Positions 17,642-26,995 are shown, counted from the stretch's first letter. The stretch: 64,000 bases of DNA from Variovorax brevis (GCF_030317105.1 NZ_JASZYG010000021.1:1-64000); one strand, 5' to 3'. Numbers and translations: made by a program. The notes: a model not told the origin generated them from the letters alone.

Positions 17642-18337
17642 ATGGCAAACATACTAGTGGTCGACGATGAGCTGGGCATCCGCGACCTGCTCTTCGAAAT
17701 TTTGAATGACGAAGGCCACAACGTCGAATTGGCGGAAAACGCCGCAGAGGCGCGCGCGGCACGACAGCGTGCGCGCCCCGACTTGGTCCTGCTCGATATC
17801 TGGATGCCTGACACCGACGGTGTCACGCTCCTGAAAGAGTGGTCCACCGCCAACCTCCTGACCATGCCGGTCATCATGATGAGTGGCCATGCCACCATCG
17901 ACACGGCAGTGGACGCCACCCGCATCGGCGCCTTCGCTTTCCTTGAGAAGCCGATCACCATGCAGAAGCTGCTCAAGGCGGTGGAGCAGGGCTTGGCCCG
18001 CGAGAGCGCGCGGCGTGCGGCAGCGAGCGTGGTGCCCACGACGAGCACCTTTGCCGCCGTGGTCACGACAACCGGAGAGAGCGCATTGATTCCGGCACCG
18101 GCCTTGTCGCCGCTGCCCGACCCCGGTCCGCAGTCCACGCAAAGCTTCGATCTCGATCGCCCGCTGCGCGATGCTCGCGATGGTTTCGAGAAGGCCTACT
18201 TCGAGTTCCATCTCGCGATGGAGAACGGCTCGATGACGCGCGTTGCCGAGAAAACCGGACTCGAGCGAACCCACCTGTACAGAAAGTTGAAGCAGTTGGG
18301 CGTCGATCTTTCGAGAGGCCGTAGAAGCGCTGTATAA
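17642..18337 (+). CDS. NtrX/PlrR-type response regulator lacking the AAA+ domain
   Basis: The 231-residue regulator has an N-terminal receiver (about 3-118) with acidic residues DDE at 8-10, phospho-acceptor Asp52 in LLDIWMPD and Lys in the LEKPI motif. A Pro/Thr/Ser-rich linker follows, then a C-terminal Fis-type helix-turn-helix at about 187-227 (TRVAEKTGLERTHLYRKLKQ). Canonical NtrX is about twice as long, with a sigma-54 AAA+ domain in between, which is absent here without sign of frameshift. It therefore probably acts as an ordinary DNA-binding activator or repressor. It pairs with the kinase upstream. Confidence 0.9.
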   Translation: MANILVVDDELGIRDLLFEILNDEGHNVELAENAAEARAARQRARPDLVLLDIWMPDTDGVTLLKEWSTANLLTMPVIMMSGHATIDTAVDATRIGAFAFLEKPITMQKLLKAVEQGLARESARRAAASVVPTTSTFAAVVTTTGESALIPAPALSPLPDPGPQSTQSFDLDRPLRDARDGFEKAYFEFHLAMENGSMTRVAEKTGLERTHLYRKLKQLGVDLSRGRRSAV

Positions 18338-18338
18338 T
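18333..18338 (+). promoter_or_regulatory. Probable -10 box of the tRNA-Phe promoter
   Basis: A perfect TATAAT lies about 65 bases before the tRNA-Phe 5' end and overlaps the ntrX stop codon (TAA at 18335-18337). The -35 region is weak (TTTCGA at 18309-18314 with an 18-base spacer). This suggests the tRNA has its own promoter even though it follows the ntrYX operon. Confidence 0.55.
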
Positions 18339-18402
18339 CGTGGGCTCCAACCCGCTCAGGTGAGTTGGAAGCCTCCCGAAAGGGATCTCTGCAAAGAGAA
18401 AT

Positions 18403-18478
18403 GGCCCGGTAGCTCAGTTGGTAGAGCAGCGGATTGAAAATCCGCGTGTCGGTGGTTCGATTCCGCCCCAGGCCACCA
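18403..18478 (+). tRNA. trnF: tRNA-Phe (anticodon GAA)
   Basis: The cloverleaf is 76 nt with encoded CCA. D-arm GCTCAGTTGGTAGAGC, anticodon stem GCGGA/TCCGC with loop TTGAAAA and anticodon GAA, T-arm GGTGGTTCGATTCCGCC. The acceptor strands are GGCCCGG and CCAGGCC, so position 5 (C) faces position 68 (A): one mismatch in an otherwise perfect stem. All other tRNA features are normal. It is followed by its own terminator. Confidence 0.96.
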
Positions 18479-18486
18479 GTCTTCAA

Positions 18487-18526
18487 AGCGCCCCAGCGCC
18501 CATCAGGGTTCTGGGGCGTTGTCTTT
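18487..18526 (+). terminator. Intrinsic terminator after tRNA-Phe
   Basis: CGCCCCAG at 18489-18496 pairs with CTGGGGCG at 18511-18518, extended outward by a G-T and an A-T pair, over a 14-base loop. TTGTCTTTT follows. It separates the tRNA unit from the large kinase gene at 18627. Confidence 0.85.
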
Positions 18527-18626
18527 TCCGCGCCCAAGGCTTTACCGCCTTGCACAGCCCGCAGCCCCAATGGTTCAATGAGGCCTGCAGTCCCCACCGA
18601 CTGCCTCAAAACAACTCACAGAGGGA

Positions 18627-21600
18627 ATGGTGGACGCATCCATCATCCAGGCCGCGGCGCCTTCGAACATCCCCATTCACACGCCCGGTTATCGCGTGCG
18701 CGAACGGCTGGGCCACAGCGCGACGCACGCGACATGGCGGGCGCAGCGCAGTCGCGATGGCCAGTCGGTCGTCCTCAAGATGCCGACCGCATCGCAACCC
18801 ACACCGCTGGAAGTCGCACGGCTGCACCACGAGGTGGAGATCACGGCCACCCTGCCTGCGACGGCCGTTGTTCGCGCCCTGGGCGTCGAACAGTGGCACG
18901 CGCGCCATGCGCTGGTGCTGGAAGACGTCGGCGGCGTCGCGATGTCGTCGAGGCTGTCGCCCCGGATGCCGCTGCGCAGCGTGCTGCAACTGGGCTGCGC
19001 ACTCGCCGATGCAGTGGCGGCGGTGCATGCCTGCGGCGTGATCCACAAGGACATCAAACCCGCCAATGTGATCGTCATCGGCGAGCAGCAGGTGCGGCTG
19101 ACGGACTTCGGCTTTGCGGTGCGCATCGCCCGCGAGACGGCGCGCGAGCTCGCGCCCAATGAGCTCGAAGGCACCCTGGCGTACATGGCGCCGGAGCAAA
19201 CCGGGCGCATGAACCGGCGCATCGACCGGCGCTCCGATCTCTATGCCTTGGGCATCACACTGTACGAGCTGGCGACCGGCGTGCTGCCCTTTCGCAGCCA
19301 AGACCCCTTGGACCTGGTGCACCAGCACATCGCGAGGATTCCCGCATCGCCGCGCGAGCACCGGCCCGAGTTGCCGCGCGTGCTCGCGGACCTGATCCTC
19401 AAGCTCATCGCCAAGGACGCCGAAGCGCGCTACCAGAGTGCCGCCGGCGTGCACGCGGATCTGCGGCGCTGCCTCGAGACGCTCGATGGCGACAGCGTGC
19501 CGCCGTTCCCCATCGGCCAGCACGACGCCAGCGATGAGTTCCGCATTCCGCAGAGCCTGATCGGACGCGCGCGGGAAGTCGCTGATCTGGACCAGGCGCT
19601 TTCGCGCAGCCGCGCAGGTGCCGTGCAGCTGGTGGTGGTGGAGGGGCCGTCGGGCATCGGCAAGAGCGTGCTGGTCGGCGAGATCGCCCGCCTGGCTTCC
19701 GCCGCGCGGGCATTGCACGTGCACGGCAAGTTCGACCAGTTCCGCCGCGACCTGCCCTACGTCGCCATCATCCAGGCCTTCGGGCAGATCGCGCGGCGCC
19801 TGCTGACGGAGCCTGACGATCGGCTGGCCGTGTGGCGCGCCGAACTGGGCGATGCGCTCGCGCCGAACGGGCAGGTGTTGCTGGACCTGGTGCCGGAACT
19901 CGCCCCTGTGCTCGGCCCGCAACCGCCGGTGCTGGCGCTGGGCTTGTCGGAAGCGCAGATCCGATTCACGCTGGTGCTTCGCAGCTTCGTGCGCGCACTG
20001 GCCAATGCCGAACATCCGCTCGTTCTCTTCATCGACGATCTGCAGTGGGCCGATGGCGCCTCGCTCGCCTTGCTCCAGACCCTGCTGACCGATGCGGACA
20101 TGACGCACCTGCTTGTGGTGGTCGCCATGCGCGACGCGGAGGTCGGGCCCTCGCATCCGTTTCGCCTCTTCCTGCAGGAGTTGGAAGAGGGCACGGGTGC
20201 CCCGCCCGTGCGCCTGATGCTGGCGCCCCTCGATCGCCACGCGGTGGCCCGCCTGCTGGTCGAGGCGACGCATGCGCAGGCCGATGCCGTCGGGCCCTTG
20301 GCCGATCTGGTGACCGCAAAGACCGGCGGAAACCCCTTCTTCGTGGGCGAGTTCCTGCGCGAACTCAGCCGTGATGGTCTTCTGCATTTCGATTTCGGGC
20401 GGCGTGAGTTCCAGTGGGACTTGGCGCTGGTCCGCAGACGACACACGACGGACAACGTGGTGGACCTGGTCATCGCCCGCATCGCACGGCTGCCCGCGGC
20501 GACGCGCGATGCGCTCGAATTCGCCGCCGTGGTCGGCCACACCTTCGACCTCGCAACCCTGGCGCAGGTGGCCGGCCGCACGGCCCAGGAGACGCGTGCC
20601 GACCTGGCCGCAGCGCTGGGCAACGACATCCTCGTCCCGGTCGGCGACGACTACAAGTACACGACGCTTGCCGATGACACCGCCGGCGCCAGCCAGGTCG
20701 TGTATGCCTTTCTGCATGACCGCGTCCAGCAGGCCGCCTACGGGATGATTCCGGCCGATCGGCGGCCCGGCGCGCACCACCGGGTCGGCCGTCTGCTGCT
20801 CGCATTGGCGCCCGCACAGGTCGATGAGCGCCTGTTCGACATCGCCACGCATTTCGAAGCGGCCGGCGATGAGGTGCGCGAGCCGCGGGAGCGCATCGAC
20901 ATCGCCTCGATCTTTCTGCGCGCGGCGCAAAAGGCGAATGGCTCGATGGCATGGGACGCCGCGCGGCGCTATGCGGACGCCGGCCGCGCCCTGCTGGGTG
21001 AAGAAGGCTGGCAGTCGGCCGGCGACACCTTGCATGCGCTGTCCTTCGAGGCACTGAAGGCGGCCTTCCTGCTTTCAGACCGCCCGGCCCTGGAGACGGT
21101 GCACGACGAGATCGTTCGCCACGCCCGCTCGGAAGTGGAGCGGGCCAGCGCGACAGCCGTCAAGATCCGGCTACTGGTGAGCGCGATGGCCTATGGCGAG
21201 TCGCTGGACGTGGCGCTTCCTGTGCTCGCGGCACTGGGCGTCCCGCTGCCGCGCAAGGGACGCCAGCACCACGTCGTCGCCGGGCTGCTGCGCACCAAGT
21301 GGGACTTGCGCGGCCGACCCGTCGCGAGCCTCGTGGACCTGCCGGAAATGAGCGATCCGGCCATGCGCGTCGCGATGCGCGTGCTGGTCGACGTGAGTCC
21401 CGCGGCCTATGCCAACGAGCCGCAGCTCTTTCCGCAGATGGTGTTCGAACTGGTCCGCCGGTCGATCCGGCATGGAACGACGCCGCAGTCCGCCTTCGCC
21501 TACGTTTGCTATGGCCTGGCGATGTGCGCGGTGCTCGGCGACTACAGCGGGGGTCTCGCCTTCGGCCGGCTCGCACTGGCGGTGATGGACCGCACCGGCG

Positions 21601-23987
21601 CGCGCGATTTCGAAGCCAAGGTGCGCTTCCTGAACAGCCTGTTCATCCTGCCCTGGAGCCAGCCGCTGGCCGACACGATGGAGCCCTTCCGCCTGGGTGC
21701 CGCCGCGGGTCTGGAGACGGGCGACCTCGAGTACTACAGCTACTGCTTCTACGGCCTGGACTCGCACGCGCTGTTCGCCGGGCAGGACTTGCGCGCGTTG
21801 TCGGTGGCGTGTGGCGCCCACCACGAGGCAATCCTGCGGCACAACCAGCAAAAGGTCGGCCTGGTGATGCTGCTGGTGCGCGACACCATCGCATGGCTGC
21901 GCGACGACGAGCCGGTCGTGATGGGCGACATCGACGAGGGCCGCGTGCTGCAACTCGCGACGGAACGCGGCGACGCCACGTCGGTGGCCTATGCGCATGC
22001 GTGGCGCTCGTGCAAGGCCTGTCTGGGCGGCAACTGGGACGACGCGTTGGCGGCTGCCGCCGGCTGCCGCGCCTACCGTGCAGGCATCGACGGGCAGTTG
22101 TTCGTTCCCTTCTTCCAGTTTCATGAATCGCTCGCGCTGCTGGCCGTGGCGCGGGAAGGCCGCGCGCGTCCGCGCTGGTCGCGCACGGTGGCTGCCAACC
22201 AGCGCCGCTTGTCCGCCTGGGCCCAACGCGTGCCGACGACGTTCCTCGCGCGCTGGGAACTGGTGGAAGGCGAGCGCGCCCGCAGCGCCGGCAAGGTGGG
22301 GGACGCGCTGCGCCGCTACGAGCAAGCCATCGCTGCGGCGATCACCGCGCAGAACCCGCACGATGAAGCGCTCGCGCACCAGCTTGCGGCCGGTTGCGCG
22401 ACGGATGCCGGCATGGCCATCGTCGCCCGCGCGCATCACCTCGGGGCGCGCGCAGCGTGGCACCGATGGGGCGCACGGCGGCTGGTGCGCCGGCTTGACG
22501 AACTGCACCCGGAACTCGCCGCCGTGTTGCCCGCACCAAAGACGCCCCGATCGACGACATCGAGTTCCGGCTCGGGTGAAGCCCTCGACGCACGCGCCAT
22601 CACCCGCGCCGCGCAGGCCGTGTCCGAGAAGCTGCGGCTGCCGGACGTGGTGGGCGAACTGTGCAGCCTGCTGCTGGCCAATGCGGGCGCGCGCCAGGCG
22701 GTGCTGGTGGCGCGCGGCGACGGCGACTGGCGCGTGCTGGCCCGGGCGCACGTCGACCACCCCGATGCCGACGTGCTCGCCGATGGCGCGCTCGGCACGG
22801 CCGACGTGTTCCAGGCCGCCGTGCACCTGGTGCTGCGCACACGCCGCGCCCTGGTGATCGACGACGCGCCGCAGGACGCGACCTTTCATCTCGACCCGTA
22901 CGTCACGCGGGCGCGTCCACGCTCGGTGTCCTGCTCACCCATGCTGCGCCATGGCGAACTCATCGGCGCCATCCTGCTGGAGAACGATCTGGTGGCTGGC
23001 GCCTTCACGCCGGACCGCGTCGAGTTCCTGCAGGTCATCGCGACGCAGGCCGCCATCTCGATCGAGAACGCCGGGCTGGTGCAGGACCTCGAACGCTCGC
23101 TGGACGCCCAGGTGGCGCTGACCAATGCGCATGCCCGTTTCGTGCCGCACCAGTTCCTGGCTTCGCTCGGGCGCCAGAACATCCAGGACGTGCGGCTGGG
23201 CGACCACGCGTCCAAGTCGCTGTCGGTGCTGTTCTCGGACATCCGGGGCTTCACACCGCTGATCGGAAGCCTCACGCCGCGCGCCAGCATCGACTTCATC
23301 AACGCGTACATCGGGCGCATGGAGCCGGCGATTCTTGCCAACCGCGGCTTCGTTGACAGCTACATCGGCGACGCGATCATGGCGCTGTTCGACGGCACGC
23401 CTGACGACGCGGTGGCCGCGGGCATCGGCATGCTGCGCGCCTTGCAGGTCTTCAACGATGAGCGTGCGGGCGCCGGGCTGGCGCCGCTGTCCATCGGCAT
23501 TGGCATCAACACCGGCGCGCTGATGCTGGGCACCATCGGCGGGCCGAACCGCATCAAGTGCGGCGTGATCGGTGATCCGGTCAACCTCGCGGCGCGCATC
23601 GAGGGGCTGACCAAGCAACTGGGTGTACCGCTGCTCGCGGGCGACGAGACGGTGCGCGGCCTGGCGCGGCCGGGCGCCTGCCTCACGCGTCCCGTGGGTC
23701 GCGTGGTGCTGGTGGGGCGCGCGGAACCGGTGCTGGTGCACGAAGTGTTCGATGCCGATCCGCCGGCGATTCGCGACGCCAAGGCTGCCACGCTGGAGCG
23801 CTATCGCAACGCCTGTGAGGCCTTCCATGCGCGCGAGTGGGCCGATGCGCGCGCGGGCTTCGACGCGGCGGTGAAGGCGTGCCCGCAGGACGGCGCCGCG
23901 CTGGCCTTTCGGAATCGCTGCGACGAACTGCTGGCGCAGGCGCCCGGCCCCGAGTGGACCGGCGTGCTGCAGATGTCGCGCAAGTAG
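18627..23987 (+). CDS. Ser/Thr kinase - AAA-type ATPase - GAF - class III nucleotide cyclase, single 1786-residue protein
   Basis: A giant cytosolic signalling protein. Kinase domain, about 20-280: Lys51, catalytic HKD (140-142, KPAN following), DFG at 160-162, APE at 188-190; the glycine-rich loop is degenerate. Then a large P-loop ATPase domain (GPSGIGKS at 340-347, LFIDDLQWADG as Walker B) and a long helical region as in MalT/PknK-like proteins. A GAF domain spans about 1325-1490. A class III cyclase domain with metal Asp1538 (FSDIRGFT) and Asp1582 (IGDAIM), plus the NLAAR motif, ends the protein. The usual purine-selecting Lys and Asp appear as Ser1578 and Lys1644. No signal peptide or membrane segment is seen. 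Its partner and signal are unknown. Confidence 0.88.
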   Translation: MVDASIIQAAAPSNIPIHTPGYRVRERLGHSATHATWRAQRSRDGQSVVLKMPTASQPTPLEVARLHHEVEITATLPATAVVRALGVEQWHARHALVLEDVGGVAMSSRLSPRMPLRSVLQLGCALADAVAAVHACGVIHKDIKPANVIVIGEQQVRLTDFGFAVRIARETARELAPNELEGTLAYMAPEQTGRMNRRIDRRSDLYALGITLYELATGVLPFRSQDPLDLVHQHIARIPASPREHRPELPRVLADLILKLIAKDAEARYQSAAGVHADLRRCLETLDGDSVPPFPIGQHDASDEFRIPQSLIGRAREVADLDQALSRSRAGAVQLVVVEGPSGIGKSVLVGEIARLASAARALHVHGKFDQFRRDLPYVAIIQAFGQIARRLLTEPDDRLAVWRAELGDALAPNGQVLLDLVPELAPVLGPQPPVLALGLSEAQIRFTLVLRSFVRALANAEHPLVLFIDDLQWADGASLALLQTLLTDADMTHLLVVVAMRDAEVGPSHPFRLFLQELEEGTGAPPVRLMLAPLDRHAVARLLVEATHAQADAVGPLADLVTAKTGGNPFFVGEFLRELSRDGLLHFDFGRREFQWDLALVRRRHTTDNVVDLVIARIARLPAATRDALEFAAVVGHTFDLATLAQVAGRTAQETRADLAAALGNDILVPVGDDYKYTTLADDTAGASQVVYAFLHDRVQQAAYGMIPADRRPGAHHRVGRLLLALAPAQVDERLFDIATHFEAAGDEVREPRERIDIASIFLRAAQKANGSMAWDAARRYADAGRALLGEEGWQSAGDTLHALSFEALKAAFLLSDRPALETVHDEIVRHARSEVERASATAVKIRLLVSAMAYGESLDVALPVLAALGVPLPRKGRQHHVVAGLLRTKWDLRGRPVASLVDLPEMSDPAMRVAMRVLVDVSPAAYANEPQLFPQMVFELVRRSIRHGTTPQSAFAYVCYGLAMCAVLGDYSGGLAFGRLALAVMDRTGARDFEAKVRFLNSLFILPWSQPLADTMEPFRLGAAAGLETGDLEYYSYCFYGLDSHALFAGQDLRALSVACGAHHEAILRHNQQKVGLVMLLVRDTIAWLRDDEPVVMGDIDEGRVLQLATERGDATSVAYAHAWRSCKACLGGNWDDALAAAAGCRAYRAGIDGQLFVPFFQFHESLALLAVAREGRARPRWSRTVAANQRRLSAWAQRVPTTFLARWELVEGERARSAGKVGDALRRYEQAIAAAITAQNPHDEALAHQLAAGCATDAGMAIVARAHHLGARAAWHRWGARRLVRRLDELHPELAAVLPAPKTPRSTTSSSGSGEALDARAITRAAQAVSEKLRLPDVVGELCSLLLANAGARQAVLVARGDGDWRVLARAHVDHPDADVLADGALGTADVFQAAVHLVLRTRRALVIDDAPQDATFHLDPYVTRARPRSVSCSPMLRHGELIGAILLENDLVAGAFTPDRVEFLQVIATQAAISIENAGLVQDLERSLDAQVALTNAHARFVPHQFLASLGRQNIQDVRLGDHASKSLSVLFSDIRGFTPLIGSLTPRASIDFINAYIGRMEPAILANRGFVDSYIGDAIMALFDGTPDDAVAAGIGMLRALQVFNDERAGAGLAPLSIGIGINTGALMLGTIGGPNRIKCGVIGDPVNLAARIEGLTKQLGVPLLAGDETVRGLARPGACLTRPVGRVVLVGRAEPVLVHEVFDADPPAIRDAKAATLERYRNACEAFHAREWADARAGFDAAVKACPQDGAALAFRNRCDELLAQAPGPEWTGVLQMSRK

Positions 23988-23994
23988 TGGCCCT

Positions 23995-26751
23995 TCAGGT
24001 GGGGCCGGTGCCGTCCCACTCGCTCGTGTATTCGCAGAAGCCGAGCACATCGAAGTCGACCACATCAACCCAGTCGTCGCCCGACTTTTTCAAGAGGCGC
24101 CCCTGGAACTGCGCGGCCTGCTCGAACACGATCAACGGATACTTCCACAGCGTGGCGGTGCCGGTGACTTTCCAGCTCATCTCGACCTTGTATTCCTTGG
24201 TGTCGTCCACCGCCGAGAACGTGACGGTCTTCGGGTACTTGAAGACGATCTTCCACCGCTCCCAATCCGAGAAGGCCGAGACGAAGGAGTCCTGCGGAAA
24301 GCGCAGCCGCAAGTCGCCATGTCGGAAATAGGCGACCGACTTCTGGAAGGCCGCATGCAGGCCGACGTCGAAGGCGATCTCGCGCGAAGGATCGGAGAAC
24401 GCCGCCCAGGCCCACACGTTTCCGGGCAGGAACCAGATGCCCCAGTCGTGGTCGTGGTAGCCGGTGGCATCGACCAGGTCGATGCGCTCGCCATTGACCG
24501 TGACCCATCCGTTCACGCGGGCCGACGGCATGTAGGCGAGCCACGAACTGATCTCCCACGGCTTGCCGCCCTGCACGTTGCTGGCGAGGATCTGCGGCGC
24601 GTCGGCTTGCGTGTAGACCAGCGACATCGCAACGGTGCCGTCGTCGGACGTCGCCTTGATTTCGTAGGTGTTGGCGTCGATCGCGCGCAGCGTGTTGCCG
24701 GCCAGCGTGACGTCGGCGCGCTCGGACGACGCCCAGAATTCCGAGAGGCCGTGGTAGTCCATCTTCACCGTCACGTCGTTGCCGCTCTCGCCGAAGACGG
24801 CCGCGTTGAGGTTGACCGCGCCCACCAGGTCGACATCGGTCGGGTTGAAGCACGAAAAGGTCACCATCCCTGACTTGCGCGTCTTCGGATCGACCCAGTT
24901 GAAGTACCACCACTCGGTGTACCAGAAGACGTGCGAGGCATTGCGGTATTGGTCGATATGACCTGCGTCATCGGCGAGCGTGATCACACCGGCGTTGACG
25001 GGCGGGATGCCGGTGGGTGCGGCGCCCGGCGCGTCAACGTCGAGTACGTGCTGCGCGATACCAGCGGACAACTCCGCCCAACCGGCCTTCCCCGGCACGC
25101 CGCTGAACAGCCCGCCGTCCCAAGGCTTGCCTTCGTCCCAGCGCTGCTGGTCATGCAGCCGGAAGGGCGCGAACATTTCGGGCATGCCCATGTCCCAGAT
25201 CGTGCAGCGCGCCTCGGTCGATCCGGTGCGGTCGAGAATGGCGTTGACGGCGCGGCGCGCGGCCTCGTTGGCTGAGTCCATGCAGGCCAAGTCGGCGTTG
25301 GTCTGCACGTAGTCCGAGGCGAGTACCAGGTTCTCGATGGCGGTGCCGGCCTGCGGCCGCTTGGCCCAGCTGTCGGGCGAGTTGATGAACAGGGGCTCGA
25401 GGTTGATGTCCTTGTGCGGCCTGAGCGGGTTGGGGTCTTCGATGTCGGTGTCCAGGAACCAGCCCACCTTGTCCTCATCGCGCAGGAGCACATGGCCGTC
25501 GCGGTTGAGGGCCAGCTTCAGTTCCTGCCACACCTCATCAGCGATCTTGTCGGGATCCAGGTCTTGCGCGGGCTGCGGGATGAATTTGCCGGCGGTTTGC
25601 CAATCCGAAATGTCGACCGACAGGATGCCGTTCACCGTGCCGTCGCCGTAGTTGCGCAGGTCGATGCCTTTCCAGAACTGCGCCTCCGAGATCGACGTGA
25701 TGGCCCACGGCGAATCCACGTAGAGCACGTGGCCGTGAATCACCGGCACGTCGGTTTTCAGGAAGAACTGGATGCCGTTCATCCACCGCACCTGCGGCGA
25801 GATCTCGCGGATGGTGGCCAGCGCCGGATCGGCCGCCACCATCGCGTCGCTCACCAACGGGCCCATCACCTCGACGGGCATGGCGCAGACGTAGTAGTCG
25901 GCGACGACCTGCGTGATCGTGCCGGAGCTCAGGTCTTCCACCTGCGCGCCGGTGACGCGGCCATTGGCGCAGTCGATTGAATGGACGCGGCGCTGGGTCA
26001 GGTAGGTGCCGCCCAATTTCTCGATGCAGGCGATCCACGGCTCCAGCAGTTGCGGACTGGTCGGCCCGTCGAGCACGCGATCGGTGCTGCCGGCAGCGAA
26101 GTCGAACTCGCCGAACAACAGGTGAACCTGCACCTGCCCGATGGTGCGGGCGCTGCCCACCCGTGCATTCGCCGCCACCAGCGAGCGCGACAGGCCCTCC
26201 GCAAGAAACTTTTGATACGCCAGCGAGCGGCTCCCGGCACCGACAAATTCCCACCACGACACCTTCTCAAGCTCGTGCAGCCGACGCTCGTCGCACGAGG
26301 TCATCACCTGCCACAAGCGGTCGGCAAAGAACTCGATCTCGCCGGGTTTCAAGCCGATCTTGGTGTCGAAGGCGTCCTTGAGGATCAGCAGCACGTCGGT
26401 CAGCGAGCGTGGAAAGCGCGAAGGCGTGATCACCGGGTCGCCGGCGAACTGCGCAATCTCGATGCGGCTCGTCGCCGTCAGGTTGTCGTAGCAGGTGGCT
26501 TTTCCGAATGGGATGCGCTTCATCGAGTCGGGCAGGTGCCGATAAAACGCGGGAATGAAGCGAAAGCCGTGTTCGCCCGGCAGGTCGGGCCGACCGCCCT
26601 TGCCGGTGTCCGTGGCAGGAATGGTGCGCGACTTGCCGCCCGGAATCTTCTTGAGCTCGTACACGGTGACTTCGAAGCCCCGCTCGAGCAGTTCATGCGC
26701 GGCCGTCAAGCCGCCGATCCCCCCGCCCAGCACTGCAACCGACTTGCCCAT
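23995..26751 (-). CDS. FAD-dependent oxidoreductase fused to an AttH/CrtC-like domain
   Basis: A 918-residue two-part protein. Residues 1 to about 560 form a flavoprotein of the amine-oxidase/phytoene-desaturase superfamily: dinucleotide motif VLGGGIGGLTAAHELLERGF at 7-26, then KIPGGKSRT. From about 600 to the end is a domain like AttH and carotenoid 1,2-hydratase CrtC, with the TEWWYFNW motif near 610-618 and GYHDHDWG near 765. The ATG at 26751 has GGAG just upstream. No carotenoid genes lie nearby. A plausible inference is redox plus hydration or binding of a long lipid or isoprenoid substrate; the substrate is unknown. It is convergent with the kinase gene, 7 bases between stops. Confidence 0.82.
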   Translation of the reverse strand: MGKSVAVLGGGIGGLTAAHELLERGFEVTVYELKKIPGGKSRTIPATDTGKGGRPDLPGEHGFRFIPAFYRHLPDSMKRIPFGKATCYDNLTATSRIEIAQFAGDPVITPSRFPRSLTDVLLILKDAFDTKIGLKPGEIEFFADRLWQVMTSCDERRLHELEKVSWWEFVGAGSRSLAYQKFLAEGLSRSLVAANARVGSARTIGQVQVHLLFGEFDFAAGSTDRVLDGPTSPQLLEPWIACIEKLGGTYLTQRRVHSIDCANGRVTGAQVEDLSSGTITQVVADYYVCAMPVEVMGPLVSDAMVAADPALATIREISPQVRWMNGIQFFLKTDVPVIHGHVLYVDSPWAITSISEAQFWKGIDLRNYGDGTVNGILSVDISDWQTAGKFIPQPAQDLDPDKIADEVWQELKLALNRDGHVLLRDEDKVGWFLDTDIEDPNPLRPHKDINLEPLFINSPDSWAKRPQAGTAIENLVLASDYVQTNADLACMDSANEAARRAVNAILDRTGSTEARCTIWDMGMPEMFAPFRLHDQQRWDEGKPWDGGLFSGVPGKAGWAELSAGIAQHVLDVDAPGAAPTGIPPVNAGVITLADDAGHIDQYRNASHVFWYTEWWYFNWVDPKTRKSGMVTFSCFNPTDVDLVGAVNLNAAVFGESGNDVTVKMDYHGLSEFWASSERADVTLAGNTLRAIDANTYEIKATSDDGTVAMSLVYTQADAPQILASNVQGGKPWEISSWLAYMPSARVNGWVTVNGERIDLVDATGYHDHDWGIWFLPGNVWAWAAFSDPSREIAFDVGLHAAFQKSVAYFRHGDLRLRFPQDSFVSAFSDWERWKIVFKYPKTVTFSAVDDTKEYKVEMSWKVTGTATLWKYPLIVFEQAAQFQGRLLKKSGDDWVDVVDFDVLGFCEYTSEWDGTGPT

Positions 26752-26995
26752 GGAAGCTCCTCGACGAGATTTTGTTTGGTGCGCGATGGTAGGGCTTCCG
26801 GGGAAAAGAGGTAACTCTTTGCAGTTCGGGGGCGTGCCGAGGGTAATTCCCGAGCCAGTCGCAAGACTGTGAATTTGTATGATGATCGTGCAACCTTCAC
26901 CAGCGCAGTGCAGGTGCGCGCGCAGCATTGTTCCGGTTCCGGCCCGTTGGCAGGTCACGTTCATCGGGCCTCAAATCCAACAACAGGAGACAGCA

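Noticed and set aside
18606..22889. Leftward frames of 809 and 572 codons opposite the large kinase gene
   Set aside because: The + frame has clear kinase, ATPase, GAF and cyclase motifs; the antisense frames have none.
23989..24006. Hairpin between the large kinase and the flavoprotein gene as a terminator
   Set aside because: Only about 5 bp, no T-run, and it overlaps the flavoprotein stop.
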